Source of the DNA: Bipolaris cookei
Taxonomy: Eukaryota > Ascomycota > Dothideomycetes > Pleosporales > Pleosporaceae
NCBI GenBank assembly: GCA_002286855.1
Contig: NRSV01000015.1
Location: 310,001 to 374,000 of the forward strand
Length of the DNA stretch: 64,000 nucleotides
Direction: 5' to 3'
Positions 11,807 through 22,922 of the stretch are shown piece by piece. The position numbers were made by a program, and so were the translations under genes. The notes under the pieces were generated by a model. It saw nothing but the letters and a program-made list of their open reading frames with translations, was not told the origin of the DNA and did no database searches. Within the stretch, counting starts at the first letter, position 1. Each line of letters begins with the position of its first letter.

Positions 11807-12493
11807 GAACAAGGATGACATTCTCAATTGCTCAACGGCACACGCGGTCATATCGACGAATTACTGGTGCAAGCGACGATCCCACATAACATCAGCATTT
11901 ACACCTCTAGTTACCGAGTTGGCCCCAGCGCCTCACTATGCCATTCGTTACTACATATTGAAAGATTGTGGTATCATATATGTAGGAGAAGAAGACGATA
12001 GAGGAAGGGGAAGGGGAGGGGGAAGAAAGGAAAAGGAAGAACACAGGAAGACAAGGGAAAACACCAGAAAAAAGAGAGGAATGTAAGAGCCGTGGCTGGA
12101 TAGATTGGGATTTCCATTGCTGTCATGTCATACACTGCAAGTCGTATGCATGGCCATTGGCTCGGAACAGCAATATCTTGCGGTCGATCTTCCGCGTTTG
12201 AATAGTTTGTTTGCGATTTTCTTTCCTTTTTCTACCAAGTGACTCAATTCCAAAATATGCACGTGTTTTTGTTTCTTCCTATGCAAAAGCAATATGACAG
12301 ACCACTTTCTCACTGTCGTGATATCTTTTCTTGCAGTGAACACGTGCACAAGCTACCCTAGCCATTATACCTAGCAGATTGGATTGCACAATAACGTATG
12401 GTGAGTGGATATATTCATATGTTCTTCTTGTTCTCGAATAATATGTGGGTATCATTAACAACAAACAAAACTGCACGCACACAAGTTCCCCCA
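11807..12493. other. Convergent intergenic region with purine-rich tract
   Basis: Lies between the RdRP and SWC5 3' ends. A roughly 90 bp purine-only-like tract (GAAGAAGACGATAGAGGAAGGGG...) covers about 11988-12080. Nothing coding was recognised. Confidence 0.5.
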
Positions 12494-13588
12494 TCAACCC
12501 ACCGTATGCGCTGCCCCCACAGCCTTAATCTTCGCATTCCTCCTCTCCTCCTCCCTGCGAGCCTCAACACCAGCCAAGAACTCCATGCGACCCAGGTATG
12601 CCTCTTTAGTCTTACCATGAGTATCGAGTTCCTCTGCGATTCCTTCCTTGTCGACGAAGCCCGTCCAGTCCATGCGTGACTTGTCGATGACGTTGAGTTT
12701 CTGGGTTTTCTCTGCTTTCTTGGGGATTAAGGGGTGCGCGGCTGTATCTGCTTCTGTGCCAGTTTCTAGTTCGGGGCGGGGGTTAGTGGCGGATGTGCGG
12801 GGCCAGGAGAGTTGGAATTCTAGGGCGAGTGCGCGGACGTAGCCGGTTGGGTTGGGGTCGAAGCGGGAGGGGCGACGGAGGGGGCGGCGGATTTTGGAGT
12901 CGGTTTGGTCGGGGGAGTGGGCGGGCGATTCTGCTGCGGGTGTGGCTTCGGTTTGTTCCCAGCCGTCTTTGAGGTACTTGTCGAGTTGGGAGCGGGATAT
13001 TTGCTTCTCTTCAGTTGTGTCCTGGCCGGCAAAGGTGAAGGTTTTTTTGACAGTGAGCTGTTCCTCTTCCTCGGCAGATGTTTGGACGTTGATCACGGGC
13101 GTGTGTTGCGTTGGCGCATCGGCTTCTTGCGTCTTGGACTCTTGTAACGGTTTCAGAGGCGCTGCCATCATCTGAGCCCATAGCGCATCGACATCGACGG
13201 TCGCACCCTCGGTTCTCGCAAGCGGCCTTGCCTCTTTGCCCTCTGTTCTTCTTTGTGCCCGCGTCTTGACCAGGCCGCCCTCCCCGCCTTCATCGTCGGA
13301 TATGATCAGCTCGGCATCATTGTCTTTATTGCCCTTGTTTCCCTTTTTCTTAGACCGTTTCCATCGCGCCGCTTGTATTGTGACCTCGTCTCCAGAATCC
13401 AGCTCTTCATCCCGAGGCGCTTTTCGCTTGCCTTTGCGCTGTGCAGGTTCTATGGTGACATGGTCTTCGTCCTCAGAGCTTGATGCGTCTTCGGCCGGGG
13501 CGGCATTAGGGTCAAAGTCTTCGTCGGACGACTCGTGGTACTTGTCTGAGGCAACTTCGAGGTCCTCGTCACCGTATGTGTGAGGCAT
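12494..13588 (-). CDS. SWC5: SWR1 chromatin-remodelling complex subunit Swc5 (BCNT/CFDP1 family)
   Basis: Single exon, 364 aa from the chosen start. The C-terminal 80 or so residues carry the BCNT-C (Bucentaur) signature, with a DWTGFVDKEGI core followed by KEAYLGRMEFL. In yeast this region is needed for Swr1-catalysed exchange of H2A.Z into nucleosomes. The N-terminal part is highly acidic (SSDEDFD, SSSEDEDH) and basic by turns, typical of Swc5 histone-binding segments. The start at 13588 has a perfect CCACCATG context. An in-frame ATG at 13636 would add 16 residues and lies in a weaker context. The gene is divergent from the membrane-protein gene at 13892, with about 300 bp between starts. 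Confidence 0.87.
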   Translation of the reverse strand: MPHTYGDEDLEVASDKYHESSDEDFDPNAAPAEDASSSEDEDHVTIEPAQRKGKRKAPRDEELDSGDEVTIQAARWKRSKKKGNKGNKDNDAELIISDDEGGEGGLVKTRAQRRTEGKEARPLARTEGATVDVDALWAQMMAAPLKPLQESKTQEADAPTQHTPVINVQTSAEEEEQLTVKKTFTFAGQDTTEEKQISRSQLDKYLKDGWEQTEATPAAESPAHSPDQTDSKIRRPLRRPSRFDPNPTGYVRALALEFQLSWPRTSATNPRPELETGTEADTAAHPLIPKKAEKTQKLNVIDKSRMDWTGFVDKEGIAEELDTHGKTKEAYLGRMEFLAGVEARREEERRNAKIKAVGAAHTVG

Positions 13589-13891
13589 GGTGGATGCAGA
13601 ATTGTGCCGTTGGAGTTGAGAGATCGCGTCGCGCATGTGCTAAAACGAAGATGGCGGCCCGTGCCAGATCGACGGCTAGTGCTCGCTTAGGTCTAGCGTG
13701 AGACAGGGATTTCCAGATTGACGTGCAGTGACGTGAGCGGGGAATTGTGGTCGCGTCGCAGTTCAAAACAAGAGAGAGCTGCTTGAGGCTGATTTAGCTT
13801 GCTCTATTGTTTTCCATCCCTACGATTGTCACGTTCGCATCATGCACCTTTATCTCAGTATCTAATCTTCGCAAAACTTCGCACAATAACT
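13589..13891. promoter_or_regulatory. Shared divergent promoter of SWC5 and the AT-hook membrane protein gene
   Basis: 303 bp between divergent start codons. No TATA box was evident. Any cis-regulation of the two genes must be packed in this short interval. Confidence 0.5.
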
Positions 13892-15634
13892 ATGGCGCCA
13901 GTCGAGACTGACGCTGCCACAAGGAGCAACTCACTCCCCATTGCACTCTTCGGCGGGCAGGTCTTGCTCGTTACAGTCCTCACGGCTCGCGTTCTGCTCA
14001 CTACTCGATGCGCCGCCAAATCACAACCGCCATCAACACATACGCGCTCCCAAGACCCCGCGCGCCGACGCCATGCCTTTGTTTTCTCCACCATTGCGCT
14101 CATATCACTGCTCTCGGTAGGGAGCTTCGCCTTCCTCTGGCGTGCCATCTCCTACGTACGATGGGCTGAGCACAATAAGCAGGAGATCCCAGGGAGTTTA
14201 TGGAGTGGTTGGTATGGCACTGGTGAGCAAGGGCAATGGCATCTGGGCGATTGGATTGCCGATATAGATCTTGTGCGCGAGTTCGATGCTGTAGGAATCA
14301 TGAAGCCCGAGGGGTTTCTCTACACCAGCCAGTACTTTGTGGGGTTAATAGCAAGTTCCATCTTTATGGGTGCTGAAGGTACGCAGAACACTATCAGCAG
14401 CCCAGTACGTGCGATTTCTCTAAAGTGTTTCGCTGACTTGTTCACTTCTAGGACGCAGGCGCAATCTCTCCAATACTACTATTGCGTCTTTCGTGCTACT
14501 GAGCTCCATTGGAAGCCTGGGATATTCCTTGAGCTTGTTCTTCATCACCATCTTGTATACACCTCTAACTCTGCAGCGCGGGGATTCGCCGCGACATGAC
14601 ACGCTCTTCACACCGTACGCCTTCGTTTACGACATGGGTATTGTCGCATCACTCGTCACACTCAACTTGTTCCCACAGCTGGTGTCTGAGTTTGGCGACA
14701 AGAGCATGATGCGAGTGGGCTACCTAGCCATGCCTCTTGCTTTCGCCTTTGCGCCCCAGGTAAGTAACGCACTTCCGATGTAACAGTCACATCTGATAGT
14801 GTTTAGATCATCCCTTACTCACTTGGTCATCAACATGTATCCAAGGCAGCAGCCCATCGCTCTTATGCCAAGGTCTTTTACGCATTGTCGTTGGCTTCTA
14901 TCCTTGTGTATTGGCGGGTCTGGGCGACTCTGCTCTATGTGAACCGGCCCTCTTCGCGGTCTCATGTCTTGGACTTGTTTGCACATTCGTTTGGAAGGAG
15001 CGATTCGCCTCATGCAAATAAGCTTCTGGCAACTGTCAGCAATGCCGGTCAGAAACTCAAACATATCAGCACACATCCTGCTATCAGTGTCACAAGTCTT
15101 GATGTGTTCTTTACAACCATCAGCCTGCTCACCTGGACTTTTACTAGAGACTTGGACGTTCATTCGATACTAGAAAGTAGCGTGTTCTCTTTCCTGGCAC
15201 CAAGCCAGGAAAGACACGTTACCTTCAAAAAGGAACTGGCAAGAGTCATGGAACACGTCGAGGAGCCACCACCAGCTCTCGAGACGACTATGCCTAAGAA
15301 GCGTGGGCGTCCTTCAAAGAAGGCGAATGGCTCATCTAGTGCAGCGCAGCCGACTTCTGCAACTGGACCTGTCAGGCGGAGCACTAGAGGAAAAGTGTAC
15401 AGCCCCGAATCTGACGCGGATGTATTGGCAGACGAGCTGGACGCTACCTATCAGCCAAGCGAAGAGACGAAACGAGCAGTCGAGGCCATGGAATCGGATG
15501 GGTCATTGTCAGACGGTGACGTGGTCTCTGCTGGAGAATCGACTGCGCTGGCCCTGTTCCTTGCTTTCTTTGGTGGACTTGGACAGGTGGCGGCTGGCAC
15601 TCTAGGCGCTGAAGTGACTGGCCCGCGGGATTGA
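13892..15634 (+). CDS. Polytopic membrane protein with AT-hook-like C-terminal region
   Basis: Three exons, join(13892..14378,14452..14759,14807..15634), 540 aa; both introns join in phase. I do not recognise the family. Hydrophobic segments occur at about residues 13-35, 65-90, 148-162, 170-197, 217-237, 250-265, 284-306 and 366-383, so this is a multi-spanning membrane protein. After residue 400 the protein becomes polar and contains KKRGRPSKK (about residues 428-437), a good match to an AT-hook core (GRP flanked by basic residues). It is followed by an acidic linker and a last hydrophobic stretch (about 508-531). A DNA-binding motif on a membrane protein could indicate nuclear-envelope placement, or the motif may be fortuitous. 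The start lies just after a pyrimidine-rich leader and is preceded by ACTATGG context. Confidence 0.75.
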
Positions 15635-17330
15635 AGGGACCAGAGTGGGTATGATTCTATATGCTATGTGGCGTTTGAATGGAGTCTAAATCAGGGGCGC
15701 GGCTGGATGCGGGTGTATGGGTATTCGGTTTATGGAGATTGGAAGATGACTGCTTTTGGTTTCCTGGCTTGATACCCGGCAATTGGGACCGGAGCGTCGG
15801 ATGCATTTGGTATTACTTTCTAAGTCTTCGCAATGCAACACCACTCAGATACGGATATGTGTGCATTGAAAACCAGATTTGGGTGCGACTAGTATATGCT
15901 TGTATGGTCTGATTGGTGTTTCTTTTCCTTTCTTCTCCTTTCTTTTCCTTCTTTTCGGCTTGGGCTCCTATGACTACGTGTATTACACCAGGCTGTCAGC
16001 TACGAGTATCATGAAAGAAGAACGAAACCCCTGGCATGGCGCCCAAGCAATGCTTGCGCAGCGCAGTGACGTTGCTACGGGAGTGGATCTATAGTTATCC
16101 GCGGCAAGAACATCAATCCTGGTCTGCCATGGGATACTCCCGTCAGCTCTGACTCATGCCAGGCTGCCCTGTCGGTATGATTGCCTTCACCGCTCCAAGG
16201 ACCTGGACTGCGTTGCTTAGCCATGAATCCTTGAGGCGTCGGCTAGAGAGGAAAGTGTGGTTGATGTTGTCGGCGTGAGAGCGGTGCCTGAAGATCTTGC
16301 TGCTTTGAGCCAAGACGCCGGAGAGCAACGACGTAAACGCGACCCAACCGTTGCGTCGCAGTGACACTTGACTTCATCCTGCGATCATCTTTTTCTTCCT
16401 CGAGGGCGTTGAAATCAGGCCACTCCGGCTGCATATCAGCACTCTTGACTTGTTTCCGATCCGGCATCGACTCGTGTGCCAGGAAGAGGTTCTAGGGCCG
16501 GCTTCCGCTGAGAAAGCATCCCTGCCGACCCGGCGTCTTCGGCTTGGAGCCACCAACGAAGAGCGTTTCCGAGTCGAATTCCACCTGTATGAGGCCTGTT
16601 TAGGTGGTAGAGTGAAACAGGGTAGTGTTGGAAGAGCTACAGGATCCTCTGCGCACATCTGGTCCGAGGCTGGCAATCAGGTCGGGCTCCGAGCCAGCAA
16701 CCAGGGTAAAGGGTATCGCGAGGCTAGGGCCTAACGACCACCACCACCGTGCGCACCGCAGACACGCTACACTACCACCGTATAACCATGGAGGTAAGCC
16801 CATCTCTCTTCTCCCGCTCCGCACTCTCCCCACATGGCCTATTGTCGTCTCCCTCTTCAGCTAGCTCCCGTCTAAGCCACCTGTGTCGCGTCGCGAGTCT
16901 CCCCCAGCCCTATATGCTCGTTTGCACCATGGCCTGAGCTCCCCTTTTGTACCCTCAGCCCACTGTCAATTGCCTTGGGCGTGTCACTCTTGTAGAACAT
17001 CACGACCGCTCCTGATTGACCCGTCACTTTGTCTTCAGTCTCGCCATCCCTACGAGCCGGACGCCCTCGTGGCTTCCCTCGTCGGCCTGTAGATCACGTC
17101 TTGTCCAAGCGTGGCTGCCATCCTCAAAGTACCACGCTTCACCGCGCAAATGTCGGTCCGTTGAGGTCAAGACAGAAGGCGTGGCTTTGTAATCTTTGGT
17201 TTTGTGTTTTTTTCTTCCTTCGGCGCGGCACTCCCTTTACTCACGATACCCGTTTCTTTGCGCAACTTGTCTTTTTCTTAGCTATATACCCTGTACAACC
17301 ACCATTGCCACCACCGCCCCATACACTACA
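15635..17330. other. Intergenic region upstream of GTR2
   Basis: About 1.7 kb. It contains a T/C-rich stretch (15920-15960), a weakly protein-like minus-strand stretch at 16243-16620 with stops, and a long pyrimidine-rich leader from 16800 onward that is probably the GTR2 promoter and 5' UTR. No convincing gene apart from the tentative small spliced ORF listed separately. Confidence 0.5.
16788..17092 (+). CDS. Tentative spliced 19-codon ORF in the GTR2 leader
   Basis: ATGGAG at 16788-16793 is in a strong ACCATGG context and is followed directly by a consensus donor GTAAGC. A pyrimidine-rich acceptor TTGTCTTCAG ends at 17038, and the joined frame runs 19 codons to TAG at 17090-17092. It may be an upstream ORF in the GTR2 5' UTR. 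If a further intron 17089-17281 (GTAGAT...TTCTTAG) were removed, the frame would continue into the GTR2 start as an N-terminal extension. This rests on splice signals only. Confidence 0.2.
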
Positions 17331-18723
17331 ATGGAGAGCCGTTACCTCTCCCAGCAGCGCTCAGCAGCTGTCGATGCAGCGCGCAACATCACTCGCGAGA
17401 ATGCCCAAGAAAAAGCACAAACATCAGCCAGCTCATCACTTCTCAAGCCAAGTGCACAGTTAACCATGGACCGCTTTCTACAGGACTTGCCGAATGCCGA
17501 ACAACCGCCGGTTGACTTTTCGCCGCAGTACCACACGGGCCGCGTGCCAAACAGCAAAGCCGGAGATGGCAAACCACGGTTGCTGCTCATGGGTCAGCGA
17601 AGGTGGGTTTTAGCACAGGTTCTATGGCTCCAATGCTAATCATGTCACAGGAGTGGAAAGTCGTCGATATCAAGTGTCGTCTTCCACAAGTTGCCGCCAA
17701 GCGAAACCTTGTACCTAGAGACTACCTACAGGATCAAGAAGGAGTCTATGCAGTAAGCCACACCTAAAGTACATGCCTTCTTATACTAAACAAATACAAC
17801 AGCTCATTCATGGACTTTCAAGTATGGGATCTCCCCGGGCACCTGGACTACTTTGATCCAGCCTTCGATACCGACAATATCTTTGAGGAAATCGGAGCGC
17901 TTATATGGGTCATCGACGCACAGGACGAATATCTCGATGCTATTGCCCGGCTCAACATGACCATTCTCAACCTGCAGCAATCATACCCTAACATCAATGT
18001 CGAAGTGTTTGTCCACAAAGTCGACGGATTGTCAGATGACTTCCGCGGTGACACCTTCCGTGACATTATTCAACGAGTCCAAGACGAACTTTCAGATCAC
18101 GGTTACGAGCAAGCGCCTATATCCTTTTATCAGACGTCCATATACGACCAATCTATCTTCGAGGCTTTTAGTAAAGTCATCCAAAAACTCATTCCGCAAT
18201 TGCCTACGCTGGAGGCATTGCTCAACAATTTGTGTGGGGCTTGCAACATTGAGAAAGCATATCTCTTCGACATTATGAGCAAAATATATATTGCAACTGA
18301 TACGAGTCCAACCGATATCGGCAGCTATGAGATCTGTTCCGACTACATCGACGTTGTCATTGATGTCAGTGAGATTTATGGTTGGGATCGGCCTGACGAC
18401 GGAGACAATGAAAGTGAGGTGGGCAACAACGATGCAGAGAGCTTGATTACCATGGAGAAGAAGAACAGCAGGTATCTCTACTTGCGTGAGATTAACAAGT
18501 AAGTCAATCAAGATAGGTGACCATTTGAGAGTTAGGCGCTGACGTTATTGACAGGTATCTCGCGTTGGTCTGTATAATGGGCCAGGACAATCCAGCAGAG
18601 AAGAAAGCCCTCATCGACTACAATGTCGGAGTCTTTCAGGCAGGTCTCAAACAAGTTTTTCCAAAGAGTGATAGAGAGGCGCAGGTCGAAATCTGCAATA
18701 TCCACGACGCCTTGGATCAATGA
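17331..18723 (+). CDS. GTR2: Rag-family GTPase Gtr2 (RagC/D)
   Basis: Four exons, join(17331..17602,17651..17752,17803..18498,18555..18723), encode 412 aa. The nucleotide-binding P-loop reads GQRRSGKSS and is split by the first intron. The G3 region reads WDLPGH. The C-terminal half is a roadblock-like domain, and the protein ends in a family-like tail before TGA. Gtr1-Gtr2 heterodimers sit on the vacuole with the EGO complex and signal amino-acid sufficiency to TORC1; RagC/D-type members carry the Gtr2 role. An unusual N-terminal extension of about 80 residues rich in Ser, Gln and Ala precedes the GTPase domain. Its stop codon lies about 140 bp from the terminal repeat of a degenerate transposon. 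Confidence 0.92.
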
Positions 18724-18862
18724 TTCGAACATTGCTGTTTGAACATAAGAAAAACATTGCATAGTTGCTGTATATATTTGATGCGACTAATTACTGCCAC
18801 GTTGAGCGTTTGGCAGGACACTCTCTTACACCAAAAACATAATACATATAAACTTGTAACAT

Positions 18863-18905
18863 AAAGCACCACCAAGCCGGACACTTTTTTGGCATTACGA
18901 ACATT
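18863..18905 (+). repeat. Left terminal inverted repeat of the transposon
   Basis: Begins AAAGCACCACCAAGCCGG and runs to about ACGAAC. It matches the reverse complement of 20624-20665 with a few substitutions and one length difference in the T-tract. Confidence 0.8.
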
Positions 18906-18919
18906 ATCTTTAAAGTAAC

Positions 18920-20603
18920 ATGTCCCAACCACGTGAAGATTTATTAACTCAGCGAGAAGGTAGAATCACTCTTGCTATTCAGGCCGATCGTACGGGCCAA
19001 TTTAAGACTATACGACGCGCTGCTGCTGCCCACAACATACCTTTTCAACGGTTGGCTGATCAGCTTAACAAGATCATCTTTCGGCCCCAGGCATCTCCAA
19101 ACTGCCGCAAGCTAACTATAACTGAAGAGCAAACAATCATACGATACATTCTTGATCTAGACTCACGAGGATTTGCCCCCCGACTGTGTGAGGTAGCAGA
19201 TATGGCAGAGAAACTACTGCGCGTACGAGGTGGCCAGCCTTTAGGCAAGAACTGGGCAGAGCGATTTGTAACGCGCTCGGACGAGTTTAAACAGCCCTCG
19301 ATCGGGCAAAGGACCGCCAGAGAATGTAACAGGAAGAACCATAGTCCATTAACGCGTGGTTCAAGCTCGTACAAGAGACAATTGAGAAGTATGGGGTACA
19401 TTCTAACGGTATCCATAACTTTGATGAGACTGGATTTCAAATGGTTGTAATTAGCTCAATGAAGGTAGTCACAGATTCAGAAAGTTGTACGAGACCTACT
19501 CTTATTCAGCCAGGCAATCGCGAGTGGGTTACTGTTATCCAGAGCATCTGTGCTGCTAGATACGCTACTCCGCCATTCATTATCTACGAAGGACGCGTCC
19601 ATATCTCTGCATAGTACGAAGAAGCAGATATACCGTACGATTGGAGGCTCTCAGTATCAGAAAACGGCTGGGAAAATAACGCGCATGTCTTGAGTGGTTG
19701 AAGCACTTTGATGAGCATACAAAGATGCATTAAGTGGGGTTGTACAGGCTGCTCATCCTTGACGGTCCTAAGAGCCACCTGAATCAAGAACTTGAGGACT
19801 ACTGCCTTGTACGAAAGATCCTTACTCTTTGTATGCCTGCTCATTCATCGCACATACTTCAGCCACTTGACATTGCCTGCTTTTAGCCTCTTAAGCAGGA
19901 GTACTCCCAACGCGTACGAGACTTGGCACGCTGCTATATCTGGCATAATGACAAGGAACGCTTCCTCCCAGCCTTTCGAAACGCGTTTTGCGACGTGTTT
20001 ACGCCCGATAACTGCAAGAAGGCTTTTAAGACAGCAGGGCCAGTCTCTATTAACGCGCGGAGAGTTATTAATCGCCTTGAGGTACGCCTTCATACCCCAC
20101 TACAAGAAGCTCAGCTAGAAACACCCTGGCAGTCCAAAACACCTAGCAATTCGTATGAATTTAGACCACAGTCGAAGCTTGTAAGAGAATCCTTCGTACG
20201 ATCACCAACTACTGCACAAGAAGGCTTCTCAAAGCTTGTTGAAGGAGCTGAGGAGATGCTGCATGAGAATGTGCTTATGAAGGCCCGCGTACGAGAGCTT
20301 GAAGAGCAATTAGCAGAGGTAACAAAACGCCGAAGGCGTAAAAGAAAGTAGATCCAGACAGGTGGAACGCTAGACTTTGGTGCAGGGGTATCGCAGGTAG
20401 CTGAAAGTGCTTCTGCTAGTCGTACGACATCAAAGAAGGCGCGTGGTAAGGGTAGTCAAGAAAAAGCCCAGCTAGGTCAACGGCACTGTAGAACCTGTGG
20501 GGAGACAGACCATAACGCTCGTACGTGCCAAAAAGATGTAGAAGAAGATTCTCTATCAGGTGCAAGTGAGTCGTACGACGTATCTATAGCTAGTATTAAG
20601 TAA
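18920..20603 (+). pseudogene. Broken DDE transposase with C-terminal zinc knuckle
   Basis: The reading starts at an ATG with an N-terminal HTH region and the CENP-B/pogo-like domain, then shifts frame near 19320-19345. It continues with the first catalytic Asp (NFDETGF), a stop TAG at 19613 where Trp is expected, a second frameshift near 19690, TAA at 19731, the second Asp (LILDGPKSH), the third Asp (LQPLDIACF) and TAG at 19884. A further TAG at 20349 precedes the C-terminal CRTCGETDHNARTC zinc knuckle (CX2CX4HX4C). At least two stops can be explained by C:G to T:A changes. This copy cannot encode an active enzyme. Confidence 0.85.
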
Positions 20604-20623
20604 CTCAAGTTTTCGTACATGAA

Positions 20624-20665
20624 GTTCGCAATGCCAAGAAAAAGTGTCCGGCTCAGTGGTGCTTT
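20624..20665 (-). repeat. Right terminal inverted repeat of the transposon
   Basis: Reads GTTCGCAATGCC...GTGTCCGG...GGTGCTTT on the plus strand, the imperfect reverse complement of the left end. Confidence 0.8.
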
Positions 20666-21289
20666 GCGTTATAAATAAAAAAGTAAATGAAAAAAGGCCG
20701 TCAGTGTAAGATTGGTGCACAGGCGGTTCGACACAGGATGTTTGTGTATTGATTATAGTATGCCTGTATAGCTGGAGTTCAATGCGTGATTAATTTCTTC
20801 ATGCACCTAATTCTAGAATTTCTGGCGGCTTGCAGCGAGGGTGCAGTGGCCAGATGACATCAACCGGGATTCCGGGACGAGGGGCCAATCATCGGAACGG
20901 GGATGCGCGTTACTTCCGACGTACAAGACGCGAGGAGCAATCTATTTCTCCGCATTCCGCACACGCATTGGATCGTCTCTCTTGGCTTTTGGACACGTCT
21001 TTGTATAATCTCACTGAGGTAGTTTGTTGTTTTTGAGGGTAGTGAGCTTGTGCAGTTGAGTTCGTTTGCCATAGTGCAGTGCTGTTCTTGAGCTGCAGGC
21101 CGGTTGTGAACGGGTATACAGTCCCTCTCTGCATTCTGCCCTTCTTTGGTTGCTGATCTCAAGACACTATAGAGACTACTGGCAACCTTCAGATTGAGTA
21201 GTTGGCACTATTATACCTCTCCTATTCGACTCCGCGTTGCACAACCGCACTTTCGCGACTCCTACGTTACTGCCCATACTACCGATACA
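20666..21289. other. Intergenic region between the transposon and the MAPR gene
   Basis: Promoter-side sequence of the cytochrome-b5-like gene. No other feature was recognised. Confidence 0.5.
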
Positions 21290-22203
21290 ATGTCATCATC
21301 GCAACGATACCGTCGTCCTGCAAAAGACAATGCGCCCACAGATGCGACGAACTCAGCTGGAGTCCCAGATCTTGCGGCTGCAAAGGAAAAGGCTGAGCTC
21401 AAGCAGGCGGTCAAAGAGCAGGCCGAGGCAACGTCAAATAGCCTATCAGTATTAGACGTATTGCGTATACTGGGCGGACTGGTACTATTAAGCTGTGGAC
21501 TGAGCTATCTGAGTACCAGCGGAGAAAGCATGACATGGGGCTACAACCCATGGTGGACACGAGCGCGAGAATGGAAGAGTCTGATTGTACGTCACCCCAT
21601 GTCCACATCTCAGCGGCATATGTGTAGAGGGTCCATACTAACCACCTATCATAGCAAGGCGAAGTCATCCTCACCGACAGCGAACTCGCACTATATGACG
21701 GCTCCGATCCCAAGAAGCCCATTTACCTAGCCCTCAACGGCACAATCTACGACGTTTCCATCTCGCCCACAACCTACGGTCCAGGCGGCTCATACCACTT
21801 TTTCGCAGGCAAAGACGCTGCCCGCGCTTTCCTAACCGGTTGCTTCGCCGAAGACTCAGTCCCGGATCTGCGCGGTGTAGAGCAAATGTACATGCCCGTT
21901 GACCCCGAAGAAAAAGCCTCTCTCACCCCTGAGGAACGCGCCGCTGCAATGGAGAAAGCGCGCCACAGGAAGAAGCTTAGCAGTGGTGAGCTGAAGAACC
22001 GACACGCGCAGGAACTCAAAAGTGCGAAGAAACAGGTTGTCGACGGCTTGGAGGGATGGCATAAGCTGTTTAGGGGTGATAAGGGTAAGCCATATCGTCG
22101 TGTGGGCTATGTTAAGAGGGATAGTGATTGGCTTGAGAAGATGCCTAAGAGGGGGCTGTGCGAGCAGGCTGAGAAGGGGAGGCCAGTTCGGAAGTATGAT
22201 TAG
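21290..22203 (+). CDS. Membrane-anchored MAPR / cytochrome b5-like heme-binding protein
   Basis: Two exons, join(21290..21586,21655..22203), joined in phase 0 across a 68 bp intron with an ACTAAC branch; 281 aa. A single transmembrane helix lies at about residues 56-75 (VLRILGGLVLLSCGLSYL). A cytochrome-b5-like fold of the MAPR/Dap1 type follows (about residues 100-185), with the family-like YLALNGTIYDVS strand and a YGPGGSYHFFAGKDA segment holding the Tyr-rich heme pocket. In yeast and animals such proteins bind heme and assist P450 enzymes and sterol synthesis at the ER. This version is longer than Dap1 because of a basic C-terminal extension of nearly 100 residues. The first ATG follows an acidic/Ala-rich leader region and was chosen because the frame is coherent from there. 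Confidence 0.85.
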
Positions 22204-22922
22204 GGAGGAGGAAAAGGGGTTGTGAAGGGGGGGGGGAGAACAAGGGAGTTTAAGTTTGTGTGGTTGCATTGCGAGATGAGTATTCTTGTCTCTACCGAAA
22301 TATTCAAATTTTTGCTTATATAGGCTACTTGCCCTTTCTTTTGATGAAGTATTGTTGAATTTTTGATGTGATTATTATGCGAGTATCGTAATTTTGGGCA
22401 CTAAAAGGGGCGAAACTCTATTTGCTTTACTGTGATATCAATCAGCCAGATGTAAAATCGAAGAAGAACTTGTGATAAGCACAGCTGTTTAAAAATGTAC
22501 ATCTTCATCTATGCATATATTGAGCTTTTACCGTGCATTCGTTCTCTCTACTATGTTTCTCTCCATGCCTCTCTACAAATTTATGTAACATGAGTTTAAT
22601 CAAGACCCCAAAAGACAATTTCAAGTAGCGTTTGCTTGTCAACTAGCCTACGTCTCTTCTGTCTACTATTCCGGGATTCTAGTTGTTATTTGTACCATAC
22701 TGCTGTAGGAACATATAAGATAATTGCATGAAGAACATAGCAGTAAAAGAAAATATTAGCATAATCGAAATCTGTGGTTGATATAGTGCAATTCTCATCT
22801 CTGGGAATATTAACCAAGTAGTTTACGCAATGCGGTCCACTTTTAAAAGTACTCTGTATATATTCTTTATTAATTTCTCTTATTTCATCAACAGAAGCAC
22901 TAGCTTCCCTTTGACAACCCCA
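22204..22922. other. AT-rich intergenic region upstream of the tRNA-Gly
   Basis: No coding sequence. A G-run (GGGGGGG) lies at about 22228-22234, and the rest is AT-rich. ORFs that run through the adjacent tRNA on the opposite strand are artefacts of the tRNA sequence. Confidence 0.5.

Larger units (their letters stand above)
18863..20665 (+). mobile_element. Degenerate Fot1/pogo-type (Tc1/mariner superfamily) transposon with TIRs
   Basis: About 1.8 kb, bounded by terminal inverted repeats of about 40 bp. The left end starts AAAGCACCACCAAGCCGGAC; the reverse complement of the right end starts AAAGCACCACTGAGCCGGAC, and both continue through a T-tract, GGCATT and CGAAC. A TA precedes the left repeat, but the matching position on the right is TG, so the target duplication is not intact. 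The interior encodes one transposase frame broken by frameshifts and stops. The palindrome TCGTACGA and shorter CGTACG relatives recur through it. The length and order of parts (HTH, DDE core, zinc knuckle) resemble Molly-like elements of Pleosporales (from memory). Confidence 0.85.

Noticed and set aside
16243..16676. Weakly protein-like minus-strand stretch
   Set aside because: A few coherent runs, but stops and lack of good splice junctions; no recognisable domain.
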